DNA of 24,271 nt, taken from contig CAZKTU010000083.1 in NCBI GenBank assembly GCA_964555675.1, positions 1 to 24,271 of the forward strand, written 5' to 3'. Within the stretch, counting starts at the first letter, position 1. Each line of letters begins with the position of its first letter. The stretch is from CAIWXH01 sp964555675 (GTDB lineage Bacteria; Chloroflexota; Chloroflexia; Chloroflexales; Chloroflexaceae). The translations under genes and the position numbers were made by a program. Under the pieces are notes generated by a model, which was given only the letters and a program-made list of their open reading frames with translations, was not told the origin of the DNA and searched no databases. This document shows, one piece after another, positions 15,712 through 22,571 of the stretch.

Positions 15712-16404
15712 ATGCAACAGCAGGCAATCTGGCGTCCGGCCCTCGAGCGTATCTGGCGGGCGGGGTTGCGCTGGCGCTTTCTGCTGTTTCAGCGCGGTCG
15801 CTACAACCGGCTGACGCTCGAGCATGTGGCCGGCCGGCCGATGCTCGTGCTGCCCCAGGTCTTCAACCCCAGCCTCTTCTTCACCAGCGAGTACCTCGTC
15901 GGCCTGTTCAACCGGCAGCTGATCCCCGCGGGCGCCCGCGTGCTCGACATGGGCACCGGTTCGGGCCTCGGGGCGGTGTGCGCTGCGGCCTGGGCCGAGC
16001 GGGTGGTGGCCGTCGACATCAACCCGGCGGCGGCCCGCTGCGCGCGCATCAACGCCCTGCTGAACGAGGTCGATGACAGGCTCGAGGTGCGCCAGGGCGA
16101 TCTCTTCGAGCCGGTGGCCGGCGAGCGCTTCGACCTCGTGCTGTTCAACCCGCCCTTCTACCGCGGCGCGCCCCGCGACAACCTCGACCGGGCCTGGCGC
16201 TCGGACGACGTGGTCGAGCGCTTCGCCGCCGGGCTGGCCGAGCACCTCACCCCGGGGGGCTGCGCGCTGGTGGTCCTCTCCTCCAACAGCGACCTATCGG
16301 CCTTCCTGCGGGCCTTTGCGGGGGCCGAGCTCGCCGTCGAGACGATCGCCGAGCGCGACATGATTAGCGAGACCCTGCTGGTCTACAGGCTGCGCCCCCG
16401 ATGA
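15712..16404 (+). CDS. Class I SAM-dependent methyltransferase with NPPF motif (PrmC/RsmC-like)
   Basis: This is a 230-aa Rossmann-fold methyltransferase. The SAM-binding loop reads VLDMGTGSG (77-85), motif II has VVAVDIN (98-104) and the catalytic motif is NPPFY (146-150). NPP-[FY] methyltransferases act on amides or exocyclic amines, for example the glutamine of release factors (PrmC) or guanine/adenine N in rRNA (RsmC-like), so the substrate is likely protein or RNA. The usual PrmC N-terminal helical domain is missing; instead there is a short basic segment (RAGLRWRFLLFQRGRYNRL). The start ATG at 15712 has GGAGGAAGG upstream and a TGCTATAAT promoter close by. It overlaps the metallopeptidase gene by 4 bp (ATGA), so the two are coupled. 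Confidence 0.9.
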   Translation: MQQQAIWRPALERIWRAGLRWRFLLFQRGRYNRLTLEHVAGRPMLVLPQVFNPSLFFTSEYLVGLFNRQLIPAGARVLDMGTGSGLGAVCAAAWAERVVAVDINPAAARCARINALLNEVDDRLEVRQGDLFEPVAGERFDLVLFNPPFYRGAPRDNLDRAWRSDDVVERFAAGLAEHLTPGGCALVVLSSNSDLSAFLRAFAGAELAVETIAERDMISETLLVYRLRPR

Positions 16405-16904
16405 AGGTGCGCATCATACGCAGCGACCGGCGCGCCCGCACGGTCAGCGCCAAGCTGGTCGGCGACACCGTCGAGATCTCGGCGCCCGCCCATCTCTCCG
16501 ACGCCGAGCTGCAGCCGATCATCGAGAAGCTGACGGCGCGCCTCGAGCGCCGCAGGCAGGGGCGCGAGCTCGACGACGGCGACCTGCAGCGCATCGCCCA
16601 GGAGCTGAACCGCCAGCACTTCGACGGCGCGCTGCGCTGGGCCAGCATCGCCTGGTCGACCCAGCAGGACAAGCGCTTCGGCAGCTGCACCCCCGCCGAC
16701 CGCACCATCCGCATCTCGCACCGCCTGGCCACCATGCCCCGCTTCGTGCTCGAGTATGTGGTCATGCACGAGCTGGCCCACCTGCTCGAGGCCAACCACG
16801 GCCCGCGCTTCTGGAAGCTGGTCAACCGCTACCCGAAGACCGAGCGGGCCCGCGGCTACCTGATGGCGGTGGGGCTGGAGGAGCTGGAGGGCGAGGAGCC
16901 GTAG
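16401..16904 (+). CDS. YgjP-like (M48-like, DUF45) zinc metallopeptidase domain protein
   Basis: This 167-aa protein is a compact zinc metallopeptidase of the YgjP/DUF45 group, related to SprT and WSS1. HELAH at 123-127 gives two zinc histidines and the catalytic Glu. NHGPRFW at 132-138 gives the third His, in the position typical of this group. An upstream RFGSCTPADRTIRIS stretch (92-106) matches the conserved strand before the active-site helix. Its ATG overlaps the methyltransferase TGA by 4 bp. Its last 49 bp overlap the 3' end of the convergent HD gene. Members are often short, soluble and of unknown substrate. The pairing with a methyltransferase may hint at a shared macromolecular target, which is inference only. 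Confidence 0.9.
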   Translation: MKVRIIRSDRRARTVSAKLVGDTVEISAPAHLSDAELQPIIEKLTARLERRRQGRELDDGDLQRIAQELNRQHFDGALRWASIAWSTQQDKRFGSCTPADRTIRISHRLATMPRFVLEYVVMHELAHLLEANHGPRFWKLVNRYPKTERARGYLMAVGLEELEGEEP

Positions 16905-17419
16905 GCTTCGATCTTCTCGGCCAGGCGAGCCGCGAGCAGGGGGCTGGCCTCGCCGAGGGCGGCCAGGATGACGCGGGCCTCGGCCCTGTAGGCGGCAATC
17001 TTGTCGGCCTGCCAGTGCTCGGGCGGGGGCTGCAGGTTGACGATGCGATCGGCGAGTTTGACCAGCCAGACCTCGCGGGGCTGGAGCTTGATCCGGCGCA
17101 GGCTGTCGGCCATCCGCTCGGCTTTGGGCAGGGCCGCGTCCTTGCTGAGGGCGAGCACGCCGTCGGCGACGGCCCGGCCGAAGGCGGCCGCGACCTGCTC
17201 GTAGGTGACCGCCGTGTCCTCGACCGTATCGTGGAGCAGAGCGCACTGCATGGCCAGCTCCTCGTCGTGGCCGGGCTCGAGCCGCAGAGCCGCCCCGACC
17301 TCCATCGCCACCAGGGTGACGTGCAGCAGATAAGGCAGCTCGCTGCCGGGGATGCTCTGCCCGAGATGGGCTATAGCTGCGAAACGAGCCGCGCTCGTGT
17401 AGCGCTCCGCTGACCACAT
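16856..17419 (-). CDS. SpoT/MESH1-like HD-domain (p)ppGpp hydrolase family protein
   Basis: This 187-aa protein carries only an HD phosphohydrolase domain like that of RelA/SpoT proteins and MESH1. Metal-site motifs appear in order: H33 in PYLLHVTLVA, H63-D64 in CALLHDTVEDTAVT, and D124 in VKLADRIVNL. Family members hydrolyse (p)ppGpp or related nucleotides with Mn2+. The start ATG at 17419 has GAGGAGG 5 bases upstream. A 66-bp tandem duplication repeats this ribosome site, so an in-frame GTG at 17485 with its own GAGGAGG would give a protein 22 residues longer. The C-terminal end is Ser-rich (GSSPSSSSSP), and its coding bases overlap the metallopeptidase gene by 49 bp. It lies downstream of the Yip1-like gene on the same strand across the repeats. 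No synthetase domain is present. Confidence 0.88.
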   Translation of the reverse strand: MWSAERYTSAARFAAIAHLGQSIPGSELPYLLHVTLVAMEVGAALRLEPGHDEELAMQCALLHDTVEDTAVTYEQVAAAFGRAVADGVLALSKDAALPKAERMADSLRRIKLQPREVWLVKLADRIVNLQPPPEHWQADKIAAYRAEARVILAALGEASPLLAARLAEKIEAYGSSPSSSSSPTAIR

Positions 17420-17551
17420 AAGGGCCTCCTCACCACTGACGGGTACGGGCAGACCCACGTGTCTGCCCCCCAGTGTCTGCCCCACAAGGGCCTCCTCACC
17501 ACTGACGGGTACGGGCAGACCCGCGTGTCTGCCCCCCAGTGTCTGCCCCCC
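17420..17551. repeat. 66-bp tandem duplication covering a translation start region
   Basis: Copy A (17420-17485) and copy B (17486-17551) are 66 bp each and differ at only about two positions. On the minus strand each copy carries a GAGGAGG ribosome site followed by ATG (copy A, 17419) or GTG (copy B, 17485). Each also holds an 8-bp inverted repeat (GGGCAGAC/GTCTGCCC; 17447-17454 with 17461-17468 in copy A). Because 66 is a multiple of three, the reading frame is kept. Confidence 0.9.
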
Positions 17552-17616
17552 AGTGCCTGCCCCAAGTGCCTGCCCCAAGTGCCTGCCCCAAGTGCCTGCC
17601 CCAAGTGCCTACCCCC
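17552..17616. repeat. 13-bp tandem repeat, five units
   Basis: Five consecutive 13-bp units AGTGCCTGCCCCA occupy 17552-17616; the last differs (G to A, and C at the end). They follow a 14-bp AGTGTCTGCCCCCC unit at 17538-17551. The array sits between the Yip1-like gene and the HD gene. Unit number may be wrong because the assembly breaks next to it. Confidence 0.9.
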
Positions 17617-17640
17617 CTCGCAGGCCGATCACCACGGCTG
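17586..17640. repeat. 55-bp sequence repeated exactly on the far side of the N gap
   Basis: These 55 bases, up to the last base before the gap, are identical to 17741-17795, which start at the first base after the gap. The match is limited on both sides by the contig ends. It contains the end of the 13-bp array and the last codons of the TPR-Yip1 gene, so this copy is most likely the same DNA counted twice. Confidence 0.9.
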
Positions 17641-17740
17641 NNNNNNNNNNNNNNNNNNNNNNNNNNNNNNNNNNNNNNNNNNNNNNNNNNNNNNNNNNNN
17701 NNNNNNNNNNNNNNNNNNNNNNNNNNNNNNNNNNNNNNNN
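17641..17740. other. Assembly gap (100 N)
   Basis: Exactly 100 N, a conventional placeholder length for a gap of unknown size. Open frames read through it are meaningless. The 55-bp identity on the two sides suggests that the true gap is absent. Confidence 0.97.
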
Positions 17741-17763
17741 CCCCAAGTGCCTGCCCCAAGTGC

Positions 17764-18783
17764 CTACCCCCCTCGCAGGCCGATCACCACGGCTGCGCCG
17801 CCGAGCAGCAGGCCGATGGCGCCGGCGACGGCCAGGGCGGCCATGAGCCATGACGCGGCGGCGCGGGCGAGGCCGATACTGTGGGCCTCGGCCAGGCCGA
17901 TGCAGCTCAGGGCGACGGCCCAGGCCCAAAGGGCGCCGTGGAGCGCCCAGCAGGCCAGGGCGAGCAACCCCTGTGCCGGGAGGCCGGCGAGCGGGCCGCC
18001 GGGCGCGCCCCCGAAGCTCGCCTGAGGCAGGGCCGCCAGCTGGACCAGCCAGAGGGGCAGCCCGAGTACGACGGGGGCGGCGGCCAGGGCCAGGGCCGCC
18101 CGCACCTGCCGGGCGCTCCCCTGGCCGCCGAGGAGCCGGCCGCCCGTGCGCAGCAACACCCCGCCCAGCAGCAGCGCGGCCAGACCCAGGGGCAGGCCGA
18201 CCAGAAGGGCCAGGGCCAGGATCTCGAACGGCCCCGCGGCCTCGCCCAGCCGGCGGCCGGCCGCCCAGGCCAGGACTGCGCTCACCCCTGCGAGCGCCGC
18301 CAGCAGCCAGGGCTGCCAGAGCCCGGGCCGCGCGACGGCCGCCCGAAAGGCCGCCCTGGGCCGCAGCCACATGGCCAGGCCGGGGCGGAGCGACGCCGGG
18401 GGCGCGGGCGCGGCCGGGTCGGGTCGCCCGAGGGCGGGGGAGGCCGCCCTCGTGGCCACCAATGGCTGGGCGGCCCGCAGCGCCACAGGCGCGGGCAAGG
18501 CGGGGGCAGGCGGCCCAGGGCGGCGCGCCTCGGCGTCGGCCTCGCGTTTTTCCAGGGCCTTCAGGCCCAGTCGGGCCGGCTCGCAGGTCGGGTCGAGGGC
18601 GAGGGCCCGCTCGAGGCAGTAGCGCTGGGCCGCCGGCTCGGGCAGGGCGCCCGAGAGCCAGAGCCAGGCCTGGGGGTCGGCGGGGTCGGCGCGGACGGCG
18701 GCCGCGAGGAGGGTCCGGGCCGTCGCCGGATCGCCCGCGCGCAGGGCGGCGACGCCCTGCGCGATCAGCCCTCGCGGGGCCAT
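17764..18783 (-). CDS. TPR-repeat protein with C-terminal Yip1-like membrane domain
   Basis: This 339-aa protein has an N-terminal TPR-like part (about 1-80) with DPATARTLLAAAVRADPADPQAWLWLSGAL-type repeats, here seen as two helical pairs. A Pro/Ala-rich linker follows to about residue 130, then five or so membrane helices to the C-terminus, in the arrangement of the Yip1 family. Conserved small-residue helices (WLLAALAGVSAVLAW, ILALALLVGLPLGLAALLLGGVL) fit that family. The ATG at 18783 lies inside the glycosyltransferase gene (19-bp overlap), so its translation depends on the upstream gene. The stop codon is 24 bp from the N gap. The role is unknown; a membrane scaffold is a reasonable guess. 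Confidence 0.85.
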   Translation of the reverse strand: MAPRGLIAQGVAALRAGDPATARTLLAAAVRADPADPQAWLWLSGALPEPAAQRYCLERALALDPTCEPARLGLKALEKREADAEARRPGPPAPALPAPVALRAAQPLVATRAASPALGRPDPAAPAPPASLRPGLAMWLRPRAAFRAAVARPGLWQPWLLAALAGVSAVLAWAAGRRLGEAAGPFEILALALLVGLPLGLAALLLGGVLLRTGGRLLGGQGSARQVRAALALAAAPVVLGLPLWLVQLAALPQASFGGAPGGPLAGLPAQGLLALACWALHGALWAWAVALSCIGLAEAHSIGLARAAASWLMAALAVAGAIGLLLGGAAVVIGLRGG

Positions 18784-20714
18784 GGCTTATCTCGCGGCAT
18801 GAGCAATAGGTAGAGCAGCAGCCCGGCCAGGATGGCCAGGCTCAGCCAGGCGACGGCCTCGGGCACGAGCGAAGACCTGATGGCGCGCTGGAGGTCGGGC
18901 GCGAAGCCCCGGATCGCCCCGAGGATGTTGAGCGTGCCGGTGACGACCACCAGGGCGTAGGGCAGCAGCAGGCGCAGGTCGGCGGCGGCGGCGAGGAGCA
19001 GGAAGGGCAGCGCGAAGAAGGCGTAGCGCTCGTGGATCTGGGTGGGCAGCGCGAAGAAGGCCATGGCCAGGGCCGCGGCAGCCAGAGCGCGAGTCGGGCC
19101 GTCGGGGCGGCGCAGCACGGCCAGCATGGATACCAGGGCTGCGAGGCCCACCAGCAGGAAACCGAGCGAGCGGTAGGACATCCCGGCCCACTCGGTCAGG
19201 TCCGAGATCGGCCGATCGCCGGCCACCAGCCACCAGAGGTTATAGGCCCTGTTGGTGACCTGGGGGAAGCGGCCCACCGAGCCGACGGCGGCCTGATAGA
19301 GGCCGGGGCCCTGGCCGAGCAGCACGAAGGGGGCGCAGGCGGCGATCAGCAGGGCGGCCGCCGCGAAGCCGCCGGCGACGAGCCCGCGCGGGCCGTAGCG
19401 CCGCAGGGTGGCCCCGTAGAGCAGGGGCGCCAGGATGATCGCCTGGGGCTTGACGAGCAGCCCGGCGGCCCAGGCGAGCCAGCTGGGCACGCCGCGCCCC
19501 CGGTCGAGCAGGGCCACGGCCGCCACCATGGGCAGTGCCAGCAGCACATCGACCTGGCCCCACCAGGCCGCGTTCATCCAGACGGGCGGCGCGACGGCAT
19601 AGAGCCCCGCGATCAGCGCGGCGCGGCCGGTGCCGCCATAAGTGCGGGCCCAGCGGAAGAGCAGGGCCACGGTCAGCAGCAGCGCGGTGAGGCTGGGCAG
19701 CTTAATGATCGCCCGCGTCACCGCCGGCAGGGGCTCGTAGTAGGCCCCGCCCAGCAGGGGCACCAGGGGCGCCAGCAGGCGCAAGATGTAGAGCCGGAAG
19801 GGCATATAGTCGCCGCCGTAGCTGAAGGCCTCGGCGAAGCCGCCCTGCATCATAAAGCCCATGCGCCGCGCCGACAGCTCGAGGTCGCCCACAGGGTCGG
19901 GCGCGCCGAGCCAGGGCAGACAGAGGGCCAGGGCGAGGGCCAGCATCCCGCCCAGGGCCAGCCAGTCGTTGCGCGTGTAGACCAGGCGCGCGGGCGGGGA
20001 CGGGGGGATCGGCGGCCAGATCCGCTCGATCAGCAGGGCGCCCAGGGCCCCGCCGCCGCCCAGGGCCAGCAGCCCGCCGAGGAGGCCGTAGCGCCAGGCC
20101 CCGGCCCACTGCCACCAGGCCGCGGCGCCCTGCAGGGCCAGCACGGTCGCGACGGCGGCCGCCACGCCGAAGCCGGCCCGCCTGAGCAGCCCATAGGCCC
20201 CGGCGGTCGCCAGCAGCATCAGGCCGAGCAGCAGCGGCGGCGCGGGCCCGTCGCCGGCCAGCAAGAGCCGGTGTACCACGACGCCCAGGCGGCGCCCGTC
20301 GGCCTCGATCGTGGGCGAGCGCAGGGTGATGCTCACCCGCTCGCCGGGCTGGGCGGGGACCAGCAGGCCGTACTCGTGGAGCCCGGGCAGGACGGTGAAG
20401 CTGGCGCGGGCCGCGCCCACCTCCAGGTCGAGCGGGGTGGCCGTGTCGAGGCCGCTCGAGAGGCTCAGGCGCAAGTAGAGCGGGCCGCCCGGGTTCGGCG
20501 GGCGCAGCTCGCCCGCGCCGTCGGTCCAGCGGAACATGCCCGGCCGGTCCACCAGGGGCTCGGGCTCGAGCAGGCCGGCGGTGGGGAGCATCACGGGCAG
20601 CGCCTCGACCGTCAGGGCCACGCTGCGGTGGCCGCCATAGGCCAGGCCGAGCCACAGGGGCGCCGCCGCGAGGAGCAGCAGGAGGGCGATAAGGTCGGCA
20701 GTGTAGCGGCGCAT
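18765..20714 (-). CDS. GT-C type membrane glycosyltransferase (GT87/mannosyltransferase-like)
   Basis: This 649-aa protein has one N-terminal helix, an extracytoplasmic beta-rich part to about residue 155, then about ten membrane helices. Recognisable marks of lipid-linked-sugar transferases of the GT87/COG5650-like group are GDLELSARRMGFM in the first outer loop, WWGQVDVLLALP, LLVKPQAIILAPLL and the late QIHERYAFFALPF motif near residue 560. The same plan (one helix, soluble domain, GT-C core) is seen in the glycosyltransferase at 7040. I chose ATG 20714; the upstream frame to 20807 is crossed by the promoter. With the -10 at 20729-20724 the message would begin about 3 nt before the ATG, that is, it would be nearly leaderless. 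It overlaps the TPR-Yip1 gene. The acceptor is unknown. Confidence 0.88.
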   Translation of the reverse strand: MRRYTADLIALLLLLAAAPLWLGLAYGGHRSVALTVEALPVMLPTAGLLEPEPLVDRPGMFRWTDGAGELRPPNPGGPLYLRLSLSSGLDTATPLDLEVGAARASFTVLPGLHEYGLLVPAQPGERVSITLRSPTIEADGRRLGVVVHRLLLAGDGPAPPLLLGLMLLATAGAYGLLRRAGFGVAAAVATVLALQGAAAWWQWAGAWRYGLLGGLLALGGGGALGALLIERIWPPIPPSPPARLVYTRNDWLALGGMLALALALCLPWLGAPDPVGDLELSARRMGFMMQGGFAEAFSYGGDYMPFRLYILRLLAPLVPLLGGAYYEPLPAVTRAIIKLPSLTALLLTVALLFRWARTYGGTGRAALIAGLYAVAPPVWMNAAWWGQVDVLLALPMVAAVALLDRGRGVPSWLAWAAGLLVKPQAIILAPLLYGATLRRYGPRGLVAGGFAAAALLIAACAPFVLLGQGPGLYQAAVGSVGRFPQVTNRAYNLWWLVAGDRPISDLTEWAGMSYRSLGFLLVGLAALVSMLAVLRRPDGPTRALAAAALAMAFFALPTQIHERYAFFALPFLLLAAAADLRLLLPYALVVVTGTLNILGAIRGFAPDLQRAIRSSLVPEAVAWLSLAILAGLLLYLLLMPRDKPWPREG

Positions 20715-20723
20715 AGCGCGGCG

Positions 20724-20732
20724 ATTATAGCA
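20724..20732 (-). promoter_or_regulatory. Extended -10 promoter, near-leaderless start
   Basis: The minus strand reads TGCTATAAT at 20732-20724, identical to the element before the methyltransferase gene. The predicted transcription start near 20717 is only about 3 nt before the ATG at 20714. The plus-strand -10 candidate for the 562-aa gene (TATACT, 20772-20777) is 40 bp away. Confidence 0.7.
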
Positions 20733-20771
20733 CGGCGGCGGCCTGACGCTCGGCGTCGCACCGTTGCGCGG

Positions 20772-20777
20772 TATACT
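20772..20777 (+). promoter_or_regulatory. Possible -10 element of the 562-aa gene
   Basis: TATACT lies 28 bp before the ATG at 20806. No good -35 is present at 16-18 bp, and there is no TGn extension. It is supported mainly by position in the 91-bp divergent gap. Confidence 0.45.
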
Positions 20778-20805
20778 TGGCAAAAGTGCAGAAAGGCGGA
20801 GCCTC

Positions 20806-22494
20806 ATGTTTGTCGAAGATCGCGCCGTGCGCGCCCCCCTCGATCTCTTTCACCGCACCTACCACTCGCTGCTGCGCTCGACCGGCGAGATCCAGATCCA
20901 GGCGCTGGTCGAGCCCTTCATCGCCTGCGAGCCCAGCCTGCACCACGGCGCCCGCGAGCAGCGGCCCGACCTGGCGGCCCTGACCTACACCTCGCTGCGC
21001 CTGCCGGCCTGTATCGACCAGGTGCGCCTGGTGCTGCTCGGGCAGTCCCACGAGGTCTTCGCCCGCCACGGCTACGGCGCGGTGACCGGCTGGCAGCCGG
21101 TGAGCGCCCCGGGCAGGCGGCGCAAGATCTTCTTCGACGGCGACGAGACCCTGGCCGTGCTGATCGCCAGCCCCTCCGACCTCGACGACCTGGTGCCCAT
21201 GTTGGTGGCCTTCCAGATCGAGTGGAACAAGATCCACGCTCTGCTCAGCGACCCGCGGCTGCCCCCCGCCGAGGAGCTCGAGGGCGAGCCCCTGGCGCGG
21301 GCCCTGGGCCTCGAGGGCGACGCGGGGGCGCGCCTGCGCACGATCTGGGGTTCGGCCATGCCCGAGCGGCTGGGGCGCATCGCGCGCCGCCGCAAGCGCC
21401 TGGCCGTGCGCATGCTCGGCGGCTCGCTGATCGACTACGAGCGGGCCACCCTGCGCTGGTGGATGCACATCGAAGAGTCGCTGCCCGCCCTCGACCTGCG
21501 CGAGCGCCCGATCTACTTCGTCTCGAGCAACACCCACAGCCTGATCAATTTGCTCTCCGGCTTCGCCCTGCGCAACACCGAGGAGCTGCTGGGCTACCTG
21601 GGCGCGGCCGAGCACGCCGGCCTGCTGGCCGAGTACCAGAAGATCGGCGCCGAGCAGGTGCCCTCATCGCGCGAGAACTTCTTCTACTATGTGCAGAAGA
21701 AGTACCAGGCCGAGCCCGCCAGCCAGGGCTACTTCAGCCGGCGCGCCGAGGAGGAGGCCGAGCTGGGCATCCACCGCGTGTCGAGCCGCTTCTACGTCGA
21801 CGTCGACGCCCAGGTGATCGAGCTGGGGCTGCTCGACCCGGCCCGGCTCGACCCGCGCCTGCGCGTGACGGGCGTCGAGCGATTGGGCGCCAGCCGGGCC
21901 CTGATCTTCAACATCGACTACCCCCTGGGGCTGGCGGCCTACCACATCCTCAAGCTCACGGCCCGCAGCGTCGGCGCGATCCGGGGCGTGTATGTGATCG
22001 GCAAGGCCGCCACGCTCAACGGCAAGATCGGCGACGTGCTCATCCCCGACGTGGTCTACGACGAGCACACCCGCAACAGCTACAGCTTCGTGCCGGCCTT
22101 CCGGGCCGCCGACGTCGAGCCCTACCTGGCCCACGGCAGCGTCCTCGACAACCAGAAGGCCCTCACCTCGCGGGGGACCTTCCTGCAGAACGAGGCCTTC
22201 CTCGACGCGCTCTACCGCGACTTCTTCACCGACCTCGAGATGGAGGCAGGCCCGTACCTCAATGCCATCTACGAGCAGACCGTCTCGGAGCGCTACCCCA
22301 TCGGCGAGACGATCAGCCTGCTGCGCCCGCCCTTCGACCTCGGCTTCCTGCACTACGCCTCGGACACACCCTACAGCAAAGGCATGAACCTGGGCTCGCG
22401 CAACCTCTCGTACTTCGGCATGGACCCGACCTACGCCACCTCCCTCGCCGTCGCCCGCCGCATCTTCCAGCAGGAGATCGCGAGACTCGGGTGA
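20806..22494 (+). CDS. Unknown 562-aa protein with nucleoside-phosphorylase-like C-terminal part
   Basis: This is a soluble 562-aa protein; I do not recognise a characterised family. The first 350 or so residues are mostly helical and carry a conserved-looking SSNTHSLINLLSGFALRN stretch. The C-terminal part reads like the phosphorylase (PNP/UDP) fold: YVIGKAATLNGKIGDVLIP resembles the segment in which those enzymes describe their product strand, then VVYDEHTRNSYSF, and DLEMEAGPYLNAI near residue 480 resembles the ribose-binding Met-Glu of that superfamily. A DUF6909-like uncharacterised family is possible. The start ATG at 20806 has GGCGGAG 4 bases upstream. It is divergent from a glycosyltransferase and convergent with the TerC/Alx gene. 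A nucleotide- or nucleoside-binding role is an inference only. Confidence 0.8.
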   Translation: MFVEDRAVRAPLDLFHRTYHSLLRSTGEIQIQALVEPFIACEPSLHHGAREQRPDLAALTYTSLRLPACIDQVRLVLLGQSHEVFARHGYGAVTGWQPVSAPGRRRKIFFDGDETLAVLIASPSDLDDLVPMLVAFQIEWNKIHALLSDPRLPPAEELEGEPLARALGLEGDAGARLRTIWGSAMPERLGRIARRRKRLAVRMLGGSLIDYERATLRWWMHIEESLPALDLRERPIYFVSSNTHSLINLLSGFALRNTEELLGYLGAAEHAGLLAEYQKIGAEQVPSSRENFFYYVQKKYQAEPASQGYFSRRAEEEAELGIHRVSSRFYVDVDAQVIELGLLDPARLDPRLRVTGVERLGASRALIFNIDYPLGLAAYHILKLTARSVGAIRGVYVIGKAATLNGKIGDVLIPDVVYDEHTRNSYSFVPAFRAADVEPYLAHGSVLDNQKALTSRGTFLQNEAFLDALYRDFFTDLEMEAGPYLNAIYEQTVSERYPIGETISLLRPPFDLGFLHYASDTPYSKGMNLGSRNLSYFGMDPTYATSLAVARRIFQQEIARLG

Positions 22495-22504
22495 GGGTCC
22501 ATGC

Positions 22505-22537
22505 AAAAGGGGTGCGGGGCTTTCGGCCCCGCACCCC
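22505..22537 (-). terminator. Intrinsic terminator of the TerC/Alx gene
   Basis: A perfect 12-bp stem (GGGGTGCGGGGC at 22509-22520, GCCCCGCACCCC at 22526-22537) with a 5-base loop is followed on the minus strand by TTTT (22508-22505). It ends the TerC/Alx transcript and may also stop the convergent 562-aa gene, whose stop codon is 14 bp away, although there is no T-run on that side. Confidence 0.8.
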
Positions 22538-22571
22538 CCTGGGAAGCGGCGAATAGTGTACCTCGGCGAGC

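Noticed and set aside
14108..15727. A 539-aa minus-strand open frame opposite the BBE gene
   Set aside because: A shadow with Gly/Ala/Val/Arg-rich composition; the plus-strand frame has clear FAD motifs and a ribosome site.
17420..17616. CRISPR array
   Set aside because: The units are directly contiguous 13-, 14- and 66-bp tandem repeats without unique spacers, and no cas gene is near.
17459..18025. Open frames that read through the N gap
   Set aside because: They contain 34 unknown residues and translate repeats; the gap itself is probably an artefact.
19032..22556. A 1174-aa plus-strand open frame
   Set aside because: It runs antisense to the GT-C gene and then out of frame through the 562-aa gene. 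The composition is Gln/Gly/Arg-rich and no ribosome site or domain is visible.
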